From: Channallabes apus
Taxonomy: Eukaryota; Chordata; Actinopteri; Siluriformes; Clariidae
DNA: 64,000 nucleotides
Assembly: GCA_030522415.1 (NCBI GenBank)
Contig: CM060109.1
Coordinates: 36,806,392 to 36,870,391 of the forward strand
Reading direction: 5' to 3'
Part shown: piece by piece, positions 48,445 to 60,733 of the stretch
Layout of the letters: the number at the start of each line of letters is the position of its first letter
Position numbering within the stretch: position 1 is the first letter of the stretch
Program-made: the position numbers and the translations under genes
The notes under the pieces: generated by a model
Databases searched by the model: none
Seen by the model: only the letters and a program-made list of their open reading frames with translations
What the model was told of the DNA's origin: nothing

Positions 48445-50400
48445 ACGCTCGTGAGACTGTTGATTCGGTGTAGTTTCACCGTGCACTGTAGTTCAGTTCA
48501 CACTGGTCCACTGTAGTTTCACTGCACTGTAGTTATTTCAACTTATAGGGATGTAGATTGTTATTATACGGTTTCACTGTAATTTCAAACCTCTATTTAT
48601 ATTTTGCCCAGTTCCCCCAGATGGCTAGATCTATCCATGCCATGAATGGTGGTGGTGATCACCTGGATACTTTGTGCATTAATATAGTATTTACAGTACT
48701 TCCACCGTCATGCAGCGCACGCTTCCCTTTGTCTCATGCCCCATGCACATTATATGGAGGCATTCTTTTGCCAAATCCTACACTGTATTGTTAGAAGTAT
48801 ATGGACACCTGACCATCATATCCATGTGTGCTTTTTGAAAGTCTCATTCCAGATTTAATTTCTCTTAGCTGTTTTAATATCCTCCGAATCATGCAATAAT
48901 GCTTTGTGAGCTGGCATAGGGGGAGTCAGCATTTTCGCTCTTCCCAAAGATTTTGACTAGGGTTGACTAGGGCAAAGACTTTTTTATTTGGTCATAATTT
49001 GTATATTCAGCTTTCATTTAATCTCTCCTATTTTTTTTTTATTTTGCCCAAACGATTATCCATTTCCATGGTGTCAGGTAACTTCAGGTAACATGTCTGT
49101 TTAATTAGCTTGATTTCCAACAATATCTGGAGTTGATTTTCCCTTCATGCAATTTACTCCTCATTCCCCCTACTTTGAGTCAAAGTTCCTCTATTTCCAG
49201 CCACCTAGCTGTCCAACCTGGACACCTCCTGCATTTAGTGCAGCAAAGCTGATGCTGGCAGATTCGGACCCTTCAGAGCACTGCAGTCTTAATAGCTTGC
49301 TACTTGCAAATTCCCATGTCCAGCATCAACTGATAAGCATAAAAAGCCCAGAAAAAGAGTTTCAAAGCAATGTAATGACTCAGCTGTACTCTGCTAGGCT
49401 CATGGCCCAATGATGAGTCACTATCTTTACTCCCCCTAAAAGAATGTTACATCTGCTGTCACATCTAGGACTTCTACTAAGCCAGCAATGACCCCCTAGT
49501 TAAACTCTGGCCTCAGCAACATATGAAAATGGTTTTAGGTCAGTCCCATCTAGTTGCAAGTGTTACTAAAGGACTGAATGGTCCTCCATGCATTAATGTA
49601 CATGGTACTTGCACAGCACAATTCAATACAGTATGCCACTGTACAATAATTTAATGATTGAATAAACTCAGTGGCGTGCTCTGTAGTGAAATATGATGGA
49701 TGACTAGCAGGTTGGTATGGGTAACATGCCTGGTGTTTATATTTGTATTGCATTACTAGTCCCCTTACCACATCAATCACAATATTATCAGGATAGTTCT
49801 TGCCTTAATTCACAGAGGTAACTCTAAAAGTGTGGATCATCTTCCTTGCTTTACTTACTTCATCAGAGAATGAGGAAGGAAAGAAACTGCCAGTTTTAAT
49901 CGAATTTTATATTTCAGATAGAAAAACATTTTTGTTAAACCTTCCTTTACATGTGCTAAGATTGTCAGGTTTAGTTCACCGCTGAAGAGACATCAGCAAG
50001 AGCTGGATTACTGGTGGGTACCAGTGGCTGTAGTTGGACTGGACACACTACACTGATGTGCCACATTATTTAGAGGTGTGCTGTGCCAAGACCAAGTGTG
50101 TGTTGCTGGCATGCACTGTCTCCAGTTTCTAAGAAAAACATTACCCGCTTTAAGCTAAGATTCAATAATGAATGTTATTATTTAGCACTTTTTTATTTAA
50201 TGTAACATATTGTTTGTAGAGCATTCTTAATCCTACTCCCTTTTGTTAGCATTGAAGTATTTAAAAGGTTTACTGTACAATTCTGTGCAGTTATCTGCTC
50301 AGATATTAATAGTATGACTGAAGATGCACATCTTCATAGTGATATCTTCGCCTGTCATTTGTGTTTTGCATGCACAAGCCGCTTATATTCATAAAAAAAA
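48445..50400. other. rap2a-mbnl2 intergenic interval
   Basis: Only about 2 kb separates the rap2a CpG island from the putative mbnl2 3' end. A short Tc1-like scrap (TATATGGACACCTGACCATC) lies near 48797-48816. Nothing else recognisable. Confidence 0.7.
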
Positions 50401-50423
50401 ACACATAATGGTCATTAAAAGAT

Positions 50424-50429
50424 TTTATT
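50424..50429 (-). terminator. mbnl2: Candidate polyadenylation signal of mbnl2
   Basis: AATAAA within GTGAATAAAATC on the minus strand, followed downstream by a T-rich run (50393-50400 as A on the plus strand). Confidence 0.4.
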
Positions 50430-53400
50430 CACTTTGTGACAATATATTTTACAAACTTTATGTTTACAGAACCAAAAAAATGCAATAACCTACTAATATT
50501 ACACAAAGAAACATTTAAAAAAGCTTTAAATTCTTATAATATGTGGCTTAATTGATCTGCATGTAATTTGACTGTTTAAATTCTTCCTTGTATGTGGTGT
50601 TGAATGAAGCCTAGGAACATAGTAGTGCTCAGAAAACAAAGTACTGTAAGTTAGCTTATTATATCTGTTATTTGAAAGCCTGTTCTTCACATCAGAAAGC
50701 AACATATCCAGGCATTTTATCCTGTTTGCATTAGCAATCTTTGGGCTCTAAACCTATATGTTTATTCCAGTTGTGGAGAAAACAAAACGCTTTCACTACA
50801 CAGTTATTTTATGTTTTAGTTTATGGAGAGCCAATACAGTCTGTTGTTTTACAAAAAAACTAACAAAAAACAAACAAAAAAAAACTTTGAAACAATATTA
50901 AGAGACATTAAATGGTCAGAGCAACACAAAGAAGATAAGGCAAGATAAGATCACATGTGAACAGACTAAGGTAGTGAGTGCACTGTAGCCCTCGAGTCAT
51001 GAACCTGTCCAGAATGTGCTACAACAGTCAAGAGATAAATTACATTCTGAAATTCTTATCCATCGGACTGACACTAAAAAAGCAAGAGACGCACTGATAC
51101 ACACTAATGATGAGACACATTCGTATGTTTAGTATATGCCGTGTATAATGTGAGGCAGAACATGAGGTGCTCTGACTCTGGATCAGACATATGGACAAAT
51201 CAGTAAACATGTTGATTTCTATTATAATCTCCAAAACAAAACCACTACTGTAAGTAATGTAGGTGATCTTTGATCTGTTATGGTCTGTTACAGGAGGACA
51301 TTCTGTGCTCATATCCAGAGTCATGACACTGCATTTTTAGCACTAGTAAGTTGTTTTATAAAAAAAATTCCAAATAATGTGCATTTACTCTAGGACAATG
51401 GAAATAAATCTGTATAAACATTTATTAGAATTAATGAAAAAATTAAGACTAATATTTATATATATATATCATTAAATAGTATGGTCCATGACAATAAGGC
51501 ATTGAAACGAAGTATTTTTCCAGTAATAGGAAAATATACTTGAAACTACCATCTTAAAAAAAAAAAAAAAACAAAGAAACAGAACAAGAACATCACTTAC
51601 AAAAACATTTTCATTCATAGCAAGTTTGAACTGTCACATCAACAAATTAGTAATGTTCTAAAATATTAGCACGTAAAATTGAACTATAAAATGAAATGTG
51701 GTTTTAACTTTAATTTGACATAACATGAACACTTCTGCAGACTGACCTGCACTGGTGCATCATGGGTTGTTGAGTGCTTCTCTCAGCTGGCTACCTTGTA
51801 TTACTCACTGCTAAGCTTTTCTTTCACAACACTCAATCTTTGTCACAGTTACACAACCTCAAACAATCGACTATTATATCGAAGCATTAGTTTCACAAAC
51901 AACTGTGTAATACGACGTAATGCTTAATGCTTTTCATTTGAGGACGCTGTAACTTTCCAAAGTCAAGCTCCCTGCTTTTCTCTTCCTGCACAAGTCAGGT
52001 GAAGCGGGAGCGGAAGGTGGCACCAAGCTGGCCTTTTAAAACAACAAAGCCCTACATCAAATAAATTACATTCATCTCAAAACAAAACATAACAATGGTC
52101 CATTAACCACAATCAATACCGTAACAATACATAATAGTTCTCATATATCTTATAGATCACAACATAAATTATCCTCAGGCAATGCTGAGAAGTTAAATGA
52201 CTACAAGTCTGAGCAGTGCCTTTGTGTATCTAAACTAAAGATTGTCTAGGTTCTCACATGGCATTTAATCTCCCTCGCCCTGAATTAAAACGCTCATTAA
52301 AAAGACACAAACGCACATACAAAAAGAACTTATTTGACTGACTGTCTTCTAAATTAATGTGGATTAGAATAGTTGAGCTATTAAGTATTAGGTCAGTTAC
52401 AGGTCACATTGTTGTCAATCACTGCTCTAGGAAATGAAATAAATGTACTGTAAGTAGAACTCACCTCAAATTCACCTTGTAAAAGAGCTTGACAATTTTA
52501 TACGCAGGATCAGAGAAAGGGTTTTCCCAGACAGCAATCACAGACTTCTTTTATACATGACATCATTTTGTGTTAGTATTAACAATCATCATTTTTTGTT
52601 TAAATTTCAAATATTTAATAATTAAAAAAAAAAAAAACCTTCAACAGTGAACATGACATCCAAAGTCAAATTTTTTTTGACAGAAAGAGAGAATGACAAA
52701 TTGCAGCAACAAAATTAAACATGAGCAGTTCAGATCTGTATCCATACTAGACTTGTAAAGAACATCGTTAGGCACTTATACAAAATCAGAACAGAATAAA
52801 CACAGAAACAAACAAACAAAAAAAACCAGGACGAATGCAGGCCAGTTCGGCTCAACTAAACACAGCTCAAACTGCTCAAGTCTAGCTGTAGATACCATGC
52901 TCTATTACTATACACAAACACACACGCATATAAACTCACAAGTGCACGCAGTCATCTCTTTGTTTCTCTCTTTTCCACTCTCTTCCAACGGCACAGTATT
53001 AAAAGAATAAGAGAGAACCTCTGCTGTGGCAAAACTTTACCGCAAAACTTTCCAGATAACCAAATTATAAAAGAACGGCTGTAATAAAGTAATAAAGTTC
53101 AGATTCACATCAAGTTTTAAAGGGTTAGTGTGTCACTATTCACTTTGGCCACTGTTAAAGGTGAAAAGGGTATTTTTAAAAATGTTTTTCTCTTTATTAA
53201 TAATTTGGCTAACACAGTTCTCTTTATCCAAGCAGTGCTCAGACAAAGTTTTAAGTGTGGAGCTGAGAGGTGAACTCACTCTGTCCTTATCCTGCATAGC
53301 TTTCACCTGCTGTTTGACATTCGACTACAGGGTGACATGCTGCCTGCCATCCTCCTGCATGGCTTTGACGTGCTTCCGTGCTCGGTTATACAGTCCTTTC

Positions 53401-53721
53401 TGATGCCAGCGCAGGCAGATAAACTCTCATGAGAGATCTGAATCTCTGGACTCAGCTTGGAGAGAATTGTGTAAATCCTCAAACTGGGCTTCTAATAGTC
53501 TTTCTCAAAATGTTGCCCTTTTTCTTGGAAAAAAAAAGTGCAAATAGAGTCACACAGTAAAACAAGTGTTGAATGATTTCCTACTCAACACTGGTGAATA
53601 TATTGTGTATAACTGTATCATTATATAGTGTACTTAGACAAGCAAAAAGAGTACGGTTTTCTCCCAGTGAAACTAATTAAAAACATATATGACTGATTAA
53701 TTTCTTGTTGTGTATATATTG

Positions 53722-53746
53722 TATATATATATATATATATATATAT
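53722..53746. repeat. (TA)n microsatellite in the mbnl2 3' UTR
   Basis: About 12 TA units, some 215 nt past the stop codon. Confidence 0.92.
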
Positions 53747-53819
53747 CTGTAGAATGGATTTCTGTAACATAACTGTAGGGAAACATTATTAGGCTCCGTG
53801 TTTGTGTAGGTGTGTTTGT

Positions 53820-53846
53820 ATGTGTGTGTGTGTGTGTGTGTGTGTG
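53820..53846. repeat. (TG)n microsatellite in the mbnl2 3' UTR
   Basis: About 13 TG units, read as CA repeats in the transcript, 113 nt past the stop codon. Confidence 0.92.
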
Positions 53847-53958
53847 AATCAGCATGCATGTTGCAGTAATTCTGTGGAGTTGAGGATGTTATAACCACAC
53901 ACTCGGTGTTTAAGAAGTGTGTGTATGTTGTACTGGCACTCTGTCCTGCTCCGGTGCT

Positions 53959-53973
53959 CTATTTCAATATGAT
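53959..53973 (-). CDS. mbnl2: MBNL2 terminal coding exon (IILK-stop)
   Basis: After a TTCTTTCTGCAACAG acceptor the exon reads ATC ATA TTG AAA TAG, that is Ile-Ile-Leu-Lys-stop, the short C-terminus known for one MBNL2 isoform class. It joins the preceding ...ATANQ exon in phase 0. Other muscleblind isoforms end differently, and an alternative terminal exon between 54 and 56 kb was not found. Confidence 0.9.
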   Translation of the reverse strand: MILK

Positions 53974-56046
53974 CTGTTGCAGAAAGAACAAAAGGAGATG
54001 TTAAAATATTCATAAAAACTTTCAACAAACAGAAATTGTGAATGGGGAAAAACACTTTTGAAAGCTTTGAGATTTCTAATAACTGCAAATTGTAATAGGA
54101 ATTCTAAGCAATAACCTGCTCTTACTGCTCTTAGTTTTTTCACTCCAAGCGTCACCAAAAGTGAACCACATTGTGGGAAATGACTTGTGTGAAAGAAGTT
54201 GTTTCACTAATACCAATTTACAAACAGAATTCATGATCAGAAATGTAATTTGTATCTGATAATGAGTGCTTTACAGATCACCATGACTTGACCATCAGCT
54301 TTATGTGTAAAACCAGAAACTACTCATCCACTGGTTGACAAATTCACAATCCATGTAAATTCCTAAACTTTATGAATGAGGCAAAAAGGTCAAATTGCAT
54401 ACATAACACCTCCTCACATATGGTCTTACAACTTAAAACTGCCCTCTTCATTAATTCTGGCAACTTATTATATTCTGGGTCGGCTGCTGACTTTGATCAA
54501 AGATTTTTTTTCTTCTACATACAGTATATACCAATCCAATCATAAGTTATACACTGATATCATTACCCATTAACTCAAATTGAATTGGAACTGGAATTTA
54601 AAAACTATATGCTATGAAATAATATGTATTTCTCAGTGCTTCTGCATCAAATCTTCCTACCAAATTAGCCCGTTTCCAAGCAATCCATGCCTGCCAATGT
54701 ATACAGTACACAAGCCTAGTCACATCATACTTTGTTTCTATTTTGGTATGAAACTATTACTAAAATGGACATGGCCTGTTGTTGAACTAAACATAATTTA
54801 TTATACAATTAGAACTAAATCTTTCATTCTAACACAGAAAATAGTCATCTCTGCAGCACTCTAAGTTTCTGCAACTACAACAGTAGTTAGTTTACTAGTC
54901 ATTTTGACCAGCTCAGATATTGTTCTTAGACTTAGACAAGTCTTCCACCTCAGTCTTTCACAGTACTTGTCGAGCATACAGTCAGGATCATTCTGCAATG
55001 TTTGTGTCTTTTGGCAGTGATTTGTAAAAGCCTTGTTAGATCAAAGGCACATAAGGAAACACTGCTGTCCTGTGTCCAAAGAGTAATTCGGTTGTGACAC
55101 CACTTTTGTACTCACATTCAGGCATAGACTGGTTTTTGCAGATATTAGTCAGATATTCCTGATAGAGGCAAAAAACACCTATTTTTCAATATGCTCAATA
55201 TTCAAAGCTTTTAAAACTGATCTTCGGATTGTATGCGTATGACATCTGGCATACATTAATTAGGTAGGTGTAGTAAATCTTCCTATCTGTTAACTGACCA
55301 GGCTAAAGGTAAATTCTTTCTTATTCCTAAGAGAAAATTCTTAAGTGTGGATGTCAAAACAAAATTAGTCAAGAGACGGAGGAGCTGTCACACCTGTTAC
55401 AGTTACTATTAATCTCACTTTAACTTTTTATGCTCATGTGCTAAGTATATAAAGTGACCAGCAGAGGGCAGTAATACATGGATTTTGAATTTGCTGGAGT
55501 AGCTCATAACTCAGTTTGATTGTATTCTCTGATTCTGCCAACCAGAGAAACTGTGTTCTGTGTGCTAATGACAAGGGCAGCTTTATAAAGGCAAACACAT
55601 GCAAAACAATGATGCCAATGAAGCAGCATAAAACATAACTACACACTGCATGTAGAGGGAGCTCTGAACAGGTGTTGTGAGTGGTTGAGGTGACAGGAGC
55701 TGCTTATGGATTCAGGCTACTAACAGCAATATAGAGCCAGCAAGAGCCAAACCAACAAAAGCTGAGAAAACAGAGACACACTGCACACCTGACACTCTAA
55801 CCATATACATGCGCATCTTTCTTACAACTAAAGAATTAGCTCTAATATGCAACCTGTGTTAGAAAAGCAGCCAATAAGCTATCAGGAAGGGTTTCTTGAT
55901 AGCTTGTGTTTAAATGCATTTGAGCTACGAGACAGCTAATAGAGGAGTCTGATCTGTGTAAAAGGAAGAACTCATGTAAAAGAGGGTATTCTGTTCCTGA
56001 ACTAGGAGGGTGGGAACAGTAAGAGAGAGCTTGTAAAGGAGCAAAC

Positions 56047-56135
56047 CTGATTGGCGGTTGCCGCGGCGGCAGCAGCGTAGGGGCTTGCAGCAGGAGCGGA
56101 GGCGGTAGCAGGCGGGGCACTGAGCATCATGGGAA
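56047..56135 (-). CDS. mbnl2: MBNL2 Ala-rich exon
   Basis: 89 nt between an AAAAAAAG acceptor (AG at 56137-56136) and a GTTTGC donor. Two bases complete the Val codon left by the 36-nt exon, then PMMLSAPPATASAP, a run of six Ala, and TANQ. It corresponds to the 95-nt MBNL exon encoding PMMHSATSATVSAATTPA...TANQ and is two codons shorter. The polypyrimidine tract is weak on the genomic strand (TTCCTG then A-rich), so inclusion may be regulated. Confidence 0.9.
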
Positions 56136-57186
56136 CTTTTTTTCAGGAAGGGAACCATGAAAGCAATGAACAAGGAGGAGCAGCGTTACGGTAACCATAG
56201 AACTGTGTGGGATATATGTATATACTGTATATATATATCTGTATATGTGTTTGTTTCTATTAAAAAAGGTAAAGCCACTAGTATAAATAAGACCAGCAGA
56301 TGACATGCAGACAACGAGCAAAGCAGAAGAGAGAGGGATAAAATGACTCAACTTGTCTGTTAGATAGAATTGATGCCTTATCATTTGAATTAGTTATGAT
56401 TTAGAAGGGCACTACAGTACTTCAAGACAGAGAAAATCAACAGACTTATAACTAATAAGACTAATGTTTATACTTGGGAATTAAATTGAAATTCTCAATG
56501 ATCAAACAGTGTGAAAGCACAATCACTTTGAAGAGTGGCACAAGCTCAGAAAAGAAAGACAGACACATAATAGCACAAGCGCACATGTATTCAAATGCAA
56601 GCACACACTCAGAAATGTGAACTGAACCCAGTCTTAATAAGCAACCACAAACCCCAACACAAATTAAAATGCAGATTATTTTGACAGAGCCATGACTAAT
56701 AGTGACTGTTCTGACTCGTAAAGACAGAAACAAGGTTACACTACTCCTGTCAACAGGAATACTGGGATAAATCGTGAGCGAGTGTCATGGAGGCAAACAT
56801 GCAACAAACCAATGATAGATTGCCTTTTTTCTCTCGTAACATTTAAGTAATGAGCCAGTTATTTTGCTCAGCTTAGCATAAGGACATAAAGTCATGATTG
56901 TGCCGTACATTATAACATTCTGATATTATTACACATGTTTGCTTTTGGCATGTGGATAAAAATAACTGAAAAATTCTGGTTACTGTGGTACAGTGGGGGA
57001 TAACAGGTACATAACTGGAATTCTGTGCTATAAAATAGCTGTTTGCACAGATGCTTAAATATAAATGTCATCTGAACTGGTTGAAAGCAAAATATCAATA
57101 TTCATTTAAATTGCAGTATGAATTTATAAAAAAAAAAAAAAAAAAAAAAAAACGATCTGAGTGACCTCATGATTTAAAGTGTCAAA

Positions 57187-57745
57187 TCTTGTACAGTGCG
57201 TTCAAGTCAAATTGGGACTCGTGACTGTGCAGAACAACAGAACCAAGGTCCAAGATCAGACAGAACATCGTCTCGGAGGTCAGCTTTTCAGACTCAGGCA
57301 GTCTGATCTTGCATCTTGGTTTGCTTCAATGGCCCAAATATGTGGAAATGGCTTAAAGCGAGGTCAGGACTGTATGGTGGATGTAGCAATAACTCCCAGC
57401 TGAGTTCCTGTAATGTGTGAGTGGTGTTGTCGATTGATTGTGTGGACAGATCACAGAGACAGATGTGTCTCTTCTGCAACAAGTACTCAGTTGATTTTAA
57501 AGGATCAGGTGTTCCACTTGCTGAAATATACACGGAAAAGACTGCAGTGGGCTCCAAGCCACCTCAGCCAGGATCGTCTTAATCTTGAGGTACAGCTTTC
57601 TTTAAAACATTTGCAGCATTCAAATGTTTTACTTTAGCTAAAAGACATTATCATCATGTTATGCTTGAAGTCTTCAGTAAATGTCAATGGATTTCACAGC
57701 TACATCCAGGAGAAAATTCATTACAAGTCCCAGTTTGACGTGAAC
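57187..57745 (-). mobile_element. Internally deleted mariner element, second copy
   Basis: Left end GTTCAAGTCAAATTGGGACT, right end CCCAGTTTGACGTGAAC. It encodes LQELSWELL and PYSPDLALSHFHIFGPLK in broken frames. It matches the copy at 31010-31610 segment by segment, including the missing centre. It lies in an mbnl2 intron. Confidence 0.8.
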
Positions 57746-57970
57746 AGCCTTCATATTATAATTCTCATTATTATCGTTATTATTACTACTATTGGTTAAT
57801 TATAGGCCGAATAGGTTGAAAATTCCATGTTTCATTGGACATACGTTCAATTGCAGAAATAATTTTTAAATGGAGAATCAACAATTTTTTTAAAAGGTTA
57901 ATTTCTTTGCAATTTATTAAATATATAATCTCAGATTAGGACACACATGCACCACTACTATATATATATT

Positions 57971-58553
57971 GCCTCTTTTCCACTGCATAGTACGGCACAG
58001 CACGGTTCAGTACAGCTCGGTTTGCGCTTCCACTGCAGTGTAGTACTGCTTTAGAGTGGGCGGGATTATTCACGTGTCGTTATAGTTGCGCCGCCTCTAC
58101 TGCCGTGACATCATCATAAACGCGCCACAAACAAACACACAACACTGGAGCATATCGACGGCATGGTGTTCTTCATTCTCGGCATGTGGATGTTTTTAAC
58201 AGCGAGACGAAGGAGTTTGTTTCAAAAGAGGCTGATGGCAGCCAAAGAAAATTTTTGGTTAATACAAAAAGGTGCGTCCGATCCTTCTCTGGCTGTTCTA
58301 AATATAGCGGTCCTGTTGTGTCTCGTGTCACAAGTTCAGTGACACAGTAATGACGATTTTCTCCGGCCAATCAGTGACCAGCAGAGTTTACACGTCACGT
58401 TTTGGTAACGGATCGGCGCTTTTGGAACCTCGGCTGAGGTGGTACTAAAAAAAGGACCAGGTACCAGGTACCAGGTACTGTTCCCAGTGGAAAACCCCCT
58501 TAAAGTGAGCTGAACTGAACCGTGTCGTGCCGTACTATGCAGTGGAAAAGCGC
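57971..58553. mobile_element. Non-autonomous DNA element with TTTTCCACTGCATAGTACGGC ends
   Basis: About 583 bp. The ends are inverted repeats of about 30 bp (CTTTTCCACTGCATAGTACG at both, then GGCACAGCACGG against GGCACGACACGG). It contains GGGCGGG and a triple GGTACCA repeat at 58459-58479. The flanks (TATATATT against TATATGAT) are a possible degraded 8-bp duplication, so hAT is the likeliest class. No transposase sequence is present. Confidence 0.7.
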
Positions 58554-59068
58554 TATATGATCTATCAAGCCTGAAACATAAAGCCAGTATGCTATATTTG
58601 AGGAAGATTATGAGGATACACTGAAAAATTAAAATATAAATATTGTATTTTGTGTGTTTCAAGCTGGATACCATATTCGTGAGGTTCCCAGTATGCAGAA
58701 GTTTGTGAGTGTACTGATCTGCTGATGATTTACAAAAAAAGTAATTAATAAATACGTTTATTATAACAATTAGTGAACTATTCTGTGGCCCTAGGGTTGA
58801 AAACATTTAATCGAAGACATTACTATCATACAGAAATACATGTGATAGCGATGTTTTGCTATATTCTCATACTGTACTACATTGAAAATCGTCAATTACA
58901 TAAGAAATTTTCTAAAACTATAATTCACAGAAGGAGAATATTCTAATACATACAGTAGTCCAGCTGAGACGCATCATTATTTTATCAAAACATAGATTCA
59001 GAGCAGAAGAGACAGAGATCATTGGAATAATTGGAAAAGTCATAGAGAAACAGGAGAGAGAAACATAC

Positions 59069-59104
59069 CAATGCCAGGTCCAGGAGACATGCAGAAGACT
59101 GAGC
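59069..59104 (-). CDS. mbnl2: MBNL2 36-nt cassette exon
   Basis: Exactly 36 nt between a GCTGCAG acceptor (AG at 59106-59105) and a GTATGT donor. Phase 1 to phase 1, so it can be skipped without frame change. It encodes SVFCMSPGPGI within TGSVFCM...GIV, matching the muscleblind exon SVLCMTPATSI in position and length. This exon is alternatively spliced in mammalian MBNL genes. Confidence 0.93.
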
Positions 59105-59407
59105 CTGCAGCAGCAGTAGAGAGAAGACAGGGTTAATATAAGCACCCATCTATAGAGTGTTTTATATTCTTCTACTTTATAAAAGCCGAAGCTCATTGCA
59201 CAGACATAACAGAGGTCTTGGTAATGAGAGGCAGGACAGCCCACACACTGGCACAGAATAAAAAAAGTCTTTTGGCTGGACCAAAGGTTTAGGAAGGTGT
59301 GCAGTTGCTGACATTTGGTGCATCCAGCCCAAGGGATGACGCTGTGGCCAACACATGAAAAAAAAAAAAACGAATGCTTATGTTTACATTCAGGTTTATG
59401 TGTGTAC

Positions 59408-59561
59408 CTGTGGGGAACAGCGCAGCAGACGGCTGCAGAGGTGTGTTGGCGAGAGCTTGTTGGTAGTGAAAAACACTGGGGTTTAATAGACCACCAGGCC
59501 CTGCACTCTTCTCTAGAGCCACACGCTTAGCCAGTGGCTGCAATAGGCTGTGAGGAAACGC
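59408..59561 (-). CDS. mbnl2: MBNL2 154-nt exon (AFPHSLLQPLAKR...)
   Basis: 154 nt, the same length as the corresponding mammalian exon. It begins in phase 0 with AFPHSLLQPLAKRVALEK and continues NPSVFHYQQALANTPLQ to FPTG, ending with one base of a split Gly codon at a GTACAC donor. The LAKR-ALEK segment is the second half of the bipartite nuclear signal formed with the KRPLEA of the 54-nt exon. Its acceptor AG (59563-59562) follows a 36-bp CT repeat that provides the polypyrimidine tract. Confidence 0.95.
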
Positions 59562-59563
59562 CT

Positions 59564-59600
<37 letters not shown>
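59564..59600. repeat. (GA)n microsatellite at an mbnl2 splice acceptor
   Basis: About 18 GA units on the plus strand, read as (CT)n on the mbnl2 pre-mRNA, ending directly at the acceptor of the 154-nt exon. Confidence 0.97.
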
Positions 59601-59603
<3 letters not shown>

Positions 59604-59926
59604 AGGAGCAAGAGAGCAAGACAAGGTAAGACAATTTAATGTATGAAATCTTAAAAATGACAACTAGCCTATCTACGTTGAGGACTAACATCAAATCACG
59701 TTAATTAAATCATGACCTCTAAGAAATAGTTTAAAGAGGTAAAATATGACCTGACAGACCTGAGGATTTGTGGGTAAATTTTTACATAGAGCACAGGATG
59801 TCCACACAAACAGGATGAGCAATTCGAGAATTTTTAAACGAGGAAGCAAAATCAAATCTGAAAATAGCCACAGTACGATAACAGTGATTTAAGACCATGC
59901 AAAGCCAGAGGTGAAAGGTGAAGTAC

Positions 59927-59980
59927 CATGTCAACAGTTGCCTCGAGGGGTCGCTTCAGCACTTTGGCACTTGACTGAGT
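59927..59980 (-). CDS. mbnl2: MBNL2 54-nt nuclear-localisation cassette exon
   Basis: Exactly 54 nt, phase 0 to phase 0, encoding TQSSAKVLKRPLEATVDM. It matches the MBNL alternative exon TQSAVKSLKRPLEATFDL in length, frame and the KRPLEA motif. In mammals this exon controls nuclear localisation and is repressed by MBNL proteins themselves. Acceptor AG at 59982-59981, donor GTACTT at 59926. It is too short for ordinary ORF finding and was located by peptide match. Confidence 0.95.
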
Positions 59981-60139
59981 CTGCACACAGCACGCAGCCA
60001 ACACATGATGGCAGTGGGCCAATGGGAGTCAAGCGTATTAACAAACAGCAAGCACAGGTGCATCATGGGAACAGCATTGCATTTGTGGAGAGGTGAGAGG
60101 AAAAAAACACAAAAAATGAAATAACCGGAATGCGGTTTA
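59981..60139 (-). promoter_or_regulatory. mbnl2: AG-free zone with YGCY motifs before the 54-nt exon
   Basis: On the mbnl2 strand there is no AG dinucleotide between 60139 and the acceptor at 59982, 157 nt, which implies a branch point far upstream. In the last 110 nt there are six YGCY tetramers (TGCT four times, CGCT, TGCC), the MBNL binding motif. The pattern matches the autoregulated exon known in mammalian MBNL1. Confidence 0.85.
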
Positions 60140-60733
60140 CTACATAAACAATATGCATGCACACAAACGAAACAAGTTTAATCAGTGTTATCTTCGTTAA
60201 GTCCTACAAAAGTTCTGTTAAATAAAAGAAGCTGCAGAAAAACAATACTATGGTACAAAATCGCATGATGCTTCATTAGTTGCTCAACAAAACCACAACA
60301 GCTTGATGGAAAATCCGGATGTTTATTAATTTTTCGTAAAAATACACCACACAATAGCTTCCAGGAATTAAGTCTGGAACTATACTAAATGTAATACTGG
60401 AATACTAAAGATAAACTAATGAAGCATGATCGTTGGTCTGCCAGTCGGTACTTTACATTTATTTGTAAGAAGGAAATTGCGCAGGTTTGTGTGTGTGTGT
60501 GCCCGCGTATATGCATGTGTGTTTTTGTGTGTGTGGGGTGTTTGAGGCAGTACGTTTGGAGGGCGTGATTGAATGCTTGCTAGATCATAATCAATAGTAG
60601 CAGTGTTCTGAGTGCTGGTTTTCAATGTTCAGCATATGTCTGTGGGTGTGCACAACATCAAAACAAAAAGCGATGAGAGTTTCTGAGTTCAGTGTATAAG
60701 ATGTGAAATGCACGTGTGCTCACAGAGCCTCAC

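Larger units (their letters stand above)
50401..53958 (-). other. mbnl2: mbnl2 3' untranslated region (putative)
   Basis: About 3.5 kb of ORF-free, AT-rich sequence between the mbnl2 stop codon and a candidate poly(A) signal at 50424. Long 3' UTRs are usual for muscleblind genes. It contains (CA)n and (TA)n tracts near its start and a less AT-rich block at 53260-53420. The endpoint is inferred, and earlier AATAAA sites (for example 50761-50766) could also be used. Confidence 0.55.

Noticed and set aside
60055..60075. Reverse strand reads VPMMH, like the start of the MBNL Ala-rich exon
   Set aside because: It lies in the AG-free zone without any acceptor, and the real exon with a full match is at 56047-56135. 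Treated as coincidence or as part of the conserved intron.
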